Translations under genes and position numbers: made by a program | Notes under the pieces: generated by a model | Told to the model about the DNA's origin: nothing | Seen by the model: the letters and a program-made list of their open reading frames with translations, nothing else | The model's database searches: none | In this document: positions 3,917-7,037 of the stretch, one piece after another | Position numbering within the stretch: position 1 is the stretch's first letter | How the letters are laid out: each line of letters opens with the position of its first letter | Source: Bacillota bacterium | Lineage (GTDB): Bacteria; Bacillota_C; Negativicutes; JAEYSJ01 | Assembly (NCBI GenBank): GCA_023434855.1 | Contig: JAEYSJ010000036.1 | Location: 1 to 7,037 of the forward strand | Length of the DNA stretch: 7,037 nucleotides | Direction: 5' to 3'

Positions 3917-6819
3917 ATACTAAAATCAAGGATTTAACAAGCTACTTTCGGAGTACTGTTGCGGCAAGTGTAAATAGAAAAATTGAATTAAAAACATTGG
4001 ACTATTATGATGTTGAACCAGCAAAGCTTAGTGAAGGAAAACTTGATGAATATATTTTTGAAAATCTGACCAGAAAAGAACAAGAAGATCGTAAGAAGGA
4101 AAAGAGCAAAAAACGGGACAGCATAAATGTCATTATTGTCCTTAAGACTATAAAAACAATTTTTGATAATCAGGCGAAAAAGGATAGTAGTGTAGAGGAC
4201 TTAACAGGCATTTATTACATGCCTGCGATCCTTAAGAGAGATGGGACCTTATTATATGAACAAGAAAAAGTGCCATGGATACCTCGAGAGTTTCTTCAGC
4301 CCTTAGTCGAAGCGGATTTATCAATTGGTCACATACAGGATTATGACAAGTTTCTAAGCGATAATATGGGGCGGATCAATAAAATTGAAACTTGGGCAGA
4401 TTATTTCAAACTTACAACAGATTTATATGAATATGTAACGAAAACCAATTTTTTCAGTGAGCTTCTTTTGGATATCGAATTAGAAAAACGGGCATACATC
4501 TTCGAGGATACAACGGTCAATGCTACACGTGCAATTCTAAAACTGTACGATGATCTATCAAATAAGGATTGCAAAGTACCGCTGTACGAAACTTTCATGC
4601 AGACGGACTTTGCAGCAACAGCTTCGTTGATTGGCAACGATCTTGAACGGATGCAAAAGCATTGCGGTCAGATGAATGGAGAGTACCCCTTATCACCATC
4701 ACAGAGGGAGTGTATCAATCATTTTAGTTGTATGGAGAATGGAGAAATCCTGGCTGTTAACGGTCCTCCCGGTACAGGTAAAACAACGTTGCTACAGTCC
4801 ATCGTTGCTAATTTAGTAGTAGAGAAAGCATTAAGAAAAGCAAAACCACCACTCATTGTAGCAGCATCTACCAATAATCAGGCAGTTACCAACATTATTG
4901 AATCTTTTGGGAAGATTAAGGTTATTGGCTATGGGAACCTTGAAGAACGCTGGATTGAGGGAGTAAAGAGTTTTGCCGTTTACTTTCCTTCAAAAAAACA
5001 AAAGAAGGCTGCAGAAAAAAACGGGTATCATTATACGTCTGCTACCGGCAGTAACTTCATCGAAGAAATAGAAACTGCTGAAAACCTGGCTAAATCAAAA
5101 GAAAAAATGGTGACACAATGCAGCTTGTATTTTAATCAACCTTTTAGCACTATCGATGAATGTCAGGGGAAAATTTATGACGCTTTATGCGAAGTAGACC
5201 ATATTAGAAAAGATCTGTTGGAAATTGCTCATGAATTCAGCTCATTTAAGCGTCCAGAAGAAACGTTCCAGGAAGCGCTGGCTAATCTAGCACAGGAAAA
5301 GAAATGCTTAACCAGCGAGATAGAGCAGATCAAACATCGGTTGGTCGAATGGAAAAAGCATTTCGACAGTATTCCTATGCTATATAAGCTATTCTCGTTC
5401 CTAACCAGTTTTAAAGACAAAATAGCTGTTAAAAATAGATTGTTCATTTCAATAGAAGAAGATTTTATCGAAGAAAGCATGAGCTATGCGCAAATAGAAG
5501 AAAAATACAGTCTAAAATATAAGACTTATAAAAATAAGCTTGGGGAAGTAACGGATTTTTCTAGGAAAATTGAACAGTTACAGGAACGGTTTGAAAAAAA
5601 TAAAGACGTCCTGCAGGCGCTGCATATTGACGTATTTGCCCAAGAAAAGAAAACGTGTGTAAAGAACGCAGAGCACCTAAATGAAACTACGGATAAAAAT
5701 CTAAAGTATGTAGCATTCTGGCTGGCTATTCACTACTATGAGTGCAGATGGCTTAAAGGCGAAGATTCATTATCAGAGAAGCAAAAGACCAAAACATACA
5801 AGAATGTTTTGCAGAAATTGTACAATCGCTTAAGTATGGTTACCCCCTGCTATGTTATGACCTTTTATCAGCTGCCAAAGAACTTTCGGTCTCAGGAAAA
5901 GGAATATCTCTATAACCATATTGATCTGCTTATTGTTGATGAGGCCGGACAAGTCTCGCCGGAAATCGCTGCAGGTTCTTTTTCGCTAGCTAAAAATGCA
6001 GTTGTCGTAGGCGATATTCATCAAATTGAGCCGGTATGGAGTGTTAGCAACACAGTAGATAAGTCACTGGCACTAAGCTGCGGAGCCATTACTAGCATAT
6101 CCCAATTCGAAAAACTCAAAGAGCTTGGCTTAAATTCATCTGATTCCAGTGTAATGCAGGTTGCAGCTAAAAGCTGCCGATATAAGAAATTCCATACGAG
6201 AGGTCTGTTTTTGAGTGAACATCGCCGCTGTTATGATGAGATCATCGCGTATTGTAATGATCTTGTCTACCAAGGGAACTTGGAACCCCTGCGAGGGTGC
6301 AGTGCAGCAGACAAAAAATATCAATTGCAAGCAATACCCCAAATGGGGCATAGACAAATTACAACTGAATACTCAAGCAAAAAGGGCGGCAGTCGCTTTA
6401 ATCAAGTGGAAGCAGCTGAAATAGCAAGATGGATTCATGAGAACTTTCAAATAATCCAAGCGGCATATCCTAATGTAGCGCAGCAAAATTTAATTGGGGT
6501 TATAACTCCGTTTAAAGCACAGGTAAATTGCATTAAAAACGAAATAAAGAAACTATTACCTGAAGATATTGCTAAAGCGGTTGGTGTGGGAACCGTCCAT
6601 GCCTTCCAGGGGGCCGAAAAGCAGTTGATTATCCTTTCGACGGCATACGGGAGAGAAGAGGGCTGTTACTTCATTGATGCAAATAAGAGTATGCTAAATG
6701 TTGCAGTTTCCCGCGCGAAAGACAGCTTTTTAGTATTTGGCAACCTAGATTCTTTACAAAATGATAAAAGCAGTGCGAGTGGGCTGTTGAAGCAGTATGT
6801 CAGAAATAATGCGATTTGA
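3913..6819 (+). CDS. SF1 helicase of the Upf1/DNA2-like group with coiled-coil insertion
   Basis: This 968-residue protein has all core motifs of a superfamily 1 helicase in order: Q-type LSPSQ (Q264), Walker A GPPGTGKT (284-291, Lys290), motif Ia AASTNNQAVTN (317-327), Walker B VDEAGQ (Asp676-Glu677), motif III VVVGDIHQIEP (697-707), motif IV SEHRRCYDE (Arg771/Arg772), motif V GTVHAFQGAE (893-902) and motif VI NVAVSRAKD (929-937, Arg934). DEAGQ and the HAFQG.E form place it near Upf1/DNA2, so ATP-driven translocation on RNA or DNA is expected. The gap between Ia and Walker B (about 350 residues) holds charged helices likely to form coiled coils (about 450-485 and 535-575) around LYKLFSFLTSF. 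The first 250 residues are family-specific and unassigned. No nuclease, HEPN or PLD domain is seen. It starts at TTG 3913. It is a lone gene between REP-like copies; a phage-defence role is possible but unproven. Confidence 0.88.
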   Translation: MNTKIKDLTSYFRSTVAASVNRKIELKTLDYYDVEPAKLSEGKLDEYIFENLTRKEQEDRKKEKSKKRDSINVIIVLKTIKTIFDNQAKKDSSVEDLTGIYYMPAILKRDGTLLYEQEKVPWIPREFLQPLVEADLSIGHIQDYDKFLSDNMGRINKIETWADYFKLTTDLYEYVTKTNFFSELLLDIELEKRAYIFEDTTVNATRAILKLYDDLSNKDCKVPLYETFMQTDFAATASLIGNDLERMQKHCGQMNGEYPLSPSQRECINHFSCMENGEILAVNGPPGTGKTTLLQSIVANLVVEKALRKAKPPLIVAASTNNQAVTNIIESFGKIKVIGYGNLEERWIEGVKSFAVYFPSKKQKKAAEKNGYHYTSATGSNFIEEIETAENLAKSKEKMVTQCSLYFNQPFSTIDECQGKIYDALCEVDHIRKDLLEIAHEFSSFKRPEETFQEALANLAQEKKCLTSEIEQIKHRLVEWKKHFDSIPMLYKLFSFLTSFKDKIAVKNRLFISIEEDFIEESMSYAQIEEKYSLKYKTYKNKLGEVTDFSRKIEQLQERFEKNKDVLQALHIDVFAQEKKTCVKNAEHLNETTDKNLKYVAFWLAIHYYECRWLKGEDSLSEKQKTKTYKNVLQKLYNRLSMVTPCYVMTFYQLPKNFRSQEKEYLYNHIDLLIVDEAGQVSPEIAAGSFSLAKNAVVVGDIHQIEPVWSVSNTVDKSLALSCGAITSISQFEKLKELGLNSSDSSVMQVAAKSCRYKKFHTRGLFLSEHRRCYDEIIAYCNDLVYQGNLEPLRGCSAADKKYQLQAIPQMGHRQITTEYSSKKGGSRFNQVEAAEIARWIHENFQIIQAAYPNVAQQNLIGVITPFKAQVNCIKNEIKKLLPEDIAKAVGVGTVHAFQGAEKQLIILSTAYGREEGCYFIDANKSMLNVAVSRAKDSFLVFGNLDSLQNDKSSASGLLKQYVRNNAI

Positions 6820-6859
6820 CAAAAAGGGAACATAAAAGATAGTGTATAATATAAAAGTT

Positions 6860-6887
6860 GACAAAAAAGGAACGTCCCCAAGTGTCC
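6860..6887 (-). repeat. REP-like element, copy D (right edge of helicase segment)
   Basis: This is the reverse complement of the 28-base core found at 729 and 3155, with a single change in the GGACCG block (GGAACG). The second leader copy begins at the next base. With copy B it forms inverted ends around 3155-6887. Confidence 0.82.
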
Positions 6888-7037
6888 ATAAATGACATTG
6901 ATAATAACGCAGCCTGGTTGGTCGGCAGCAAAGTTCCAGTATAACGGAACACTCATAAATGTCGTTGCGGCATTTATGAGTGTTTTATTATGCTGTTTAG
7001 GGCTATACAAAACTACCTAGCGGGAAAACTAGTAATA
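6888..7037 (+). promoter_or_regulatory. Second copy of the structured ppsA-type leader (cut by window edge)
   Basis: This is the diverged partner of 2932-3082. Its hairpin pairs 6948-6964 with 6968-6984 over 17 positions (loop TTG, one G-U) and is more regular than in the left copy; the arms read AACACTCAT/ATGAGTGTT here against AGCATCCAT/ATGGGTGCT there, so several changes are paired on both sides. The blocks GGCTATACAAAACTAC and TAGCGGGAAAACTA are kept. The stem is followed by TTTTATTA, so it could act as an attenuator-like stop. By analogy with the left copy, a ribosome site and a PEP synthase-like start are expected about 10-25 bases beyond the window. The left part, where the other copy encodes the end of the DUF6933-type protein, has TGG in place of the TAG stop. 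Confidence 0.58.

Noticed and set aside
6816..6850. TTGACA (6816-6821) and a perfect TATAAT (6845-6850) as a promoter for the second leader copy
   Set aside because: The spacer is 23 bases, too long for a sigma-A promoter, and no acceptable -35 box lies 16-18 bases before TATAAT. The -10 match alone is possible in such AT-rich DNA.
6666..7010. - strand frame of 114 codons across the helicase end and right leader
   Set aside because: It lies mostly antisense to the conserved helicase motif VI region and runs through the REP-like and leader elements; composition is that of a shadow frame.

Overview
The window reads as chromosomal DNA of a low-to-moderate GC anaerobic Firmicute. An acetate kinase and a PEP synthase start with Clostridia/Negativicutes flavour, strong GGAGG-type ribosome sites, and AT-rich spacers full of short REP-like elements fit a Negativicutes lineage (Pelosinus/Sporomusa-like). 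That assignment is inference from protein style only. All genes that look intact lie on the + strand.

Layout. Bases 1-557 are the 3' end of an acetate kinase gene (ackA), closed by a strong intrinsic terminator (667-707). Bases 708-1080 are a gene-free spacer with REP-like elements in inverted orientation (729-781 against 987-1037) and a second REP type between them (871-898). Three closely spaced genes follow: a MazG-like nucleotide pyrophosphohydrolase (1093-1449), an exported protein with two CHAP-like domains of which the second has lost its catalytic residues (1492-2427), and a DUF6933-type protein (2443-2961). Gaps of 42 and 15 bases suggest one operon.

Bases 2962-3912 hold no intact gene but are the richest part. 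They contain a structured leader-like sequence (about 2962-3082), then a good ribosome site and the first 16 codons of a PEP synthase gene (ppsA, from 3107). That reading frame is cut at 3155 by a REP-like element. Next come unrecognised sequence, a long perfect-type hairpin (3568-3622), a short C-terminal-looking coding scrap, and a terminator (3698-3736). Bases 3913-6819 encode a 968-residue SF1 (Upf1/DNA2-like) helicase with a long coiled-coil insertion. It starts at TTG, directly overlapped by a tiny upstream reading frame.

After the helicase a REP-like copy in inverted orientation (6860-6887) is followed at once by a second, diverged copy of the structured leader (6888-7037), cut by the window edge. 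The simplest reading is that the helicase segment (about 3155-6887), bounded by inverted REP-like copies, lies between two copies of a ppsA leader region. The left copy keeps only a ppsA stump; the right copy probably leads into another gene, perhaps an intact ppsA, outside the window. The two leader copies differ by compensating changes in a hairpin, which argues that the RNA structure is functional. This leader and the REP-bounded helicase segment are the most interesting items here.
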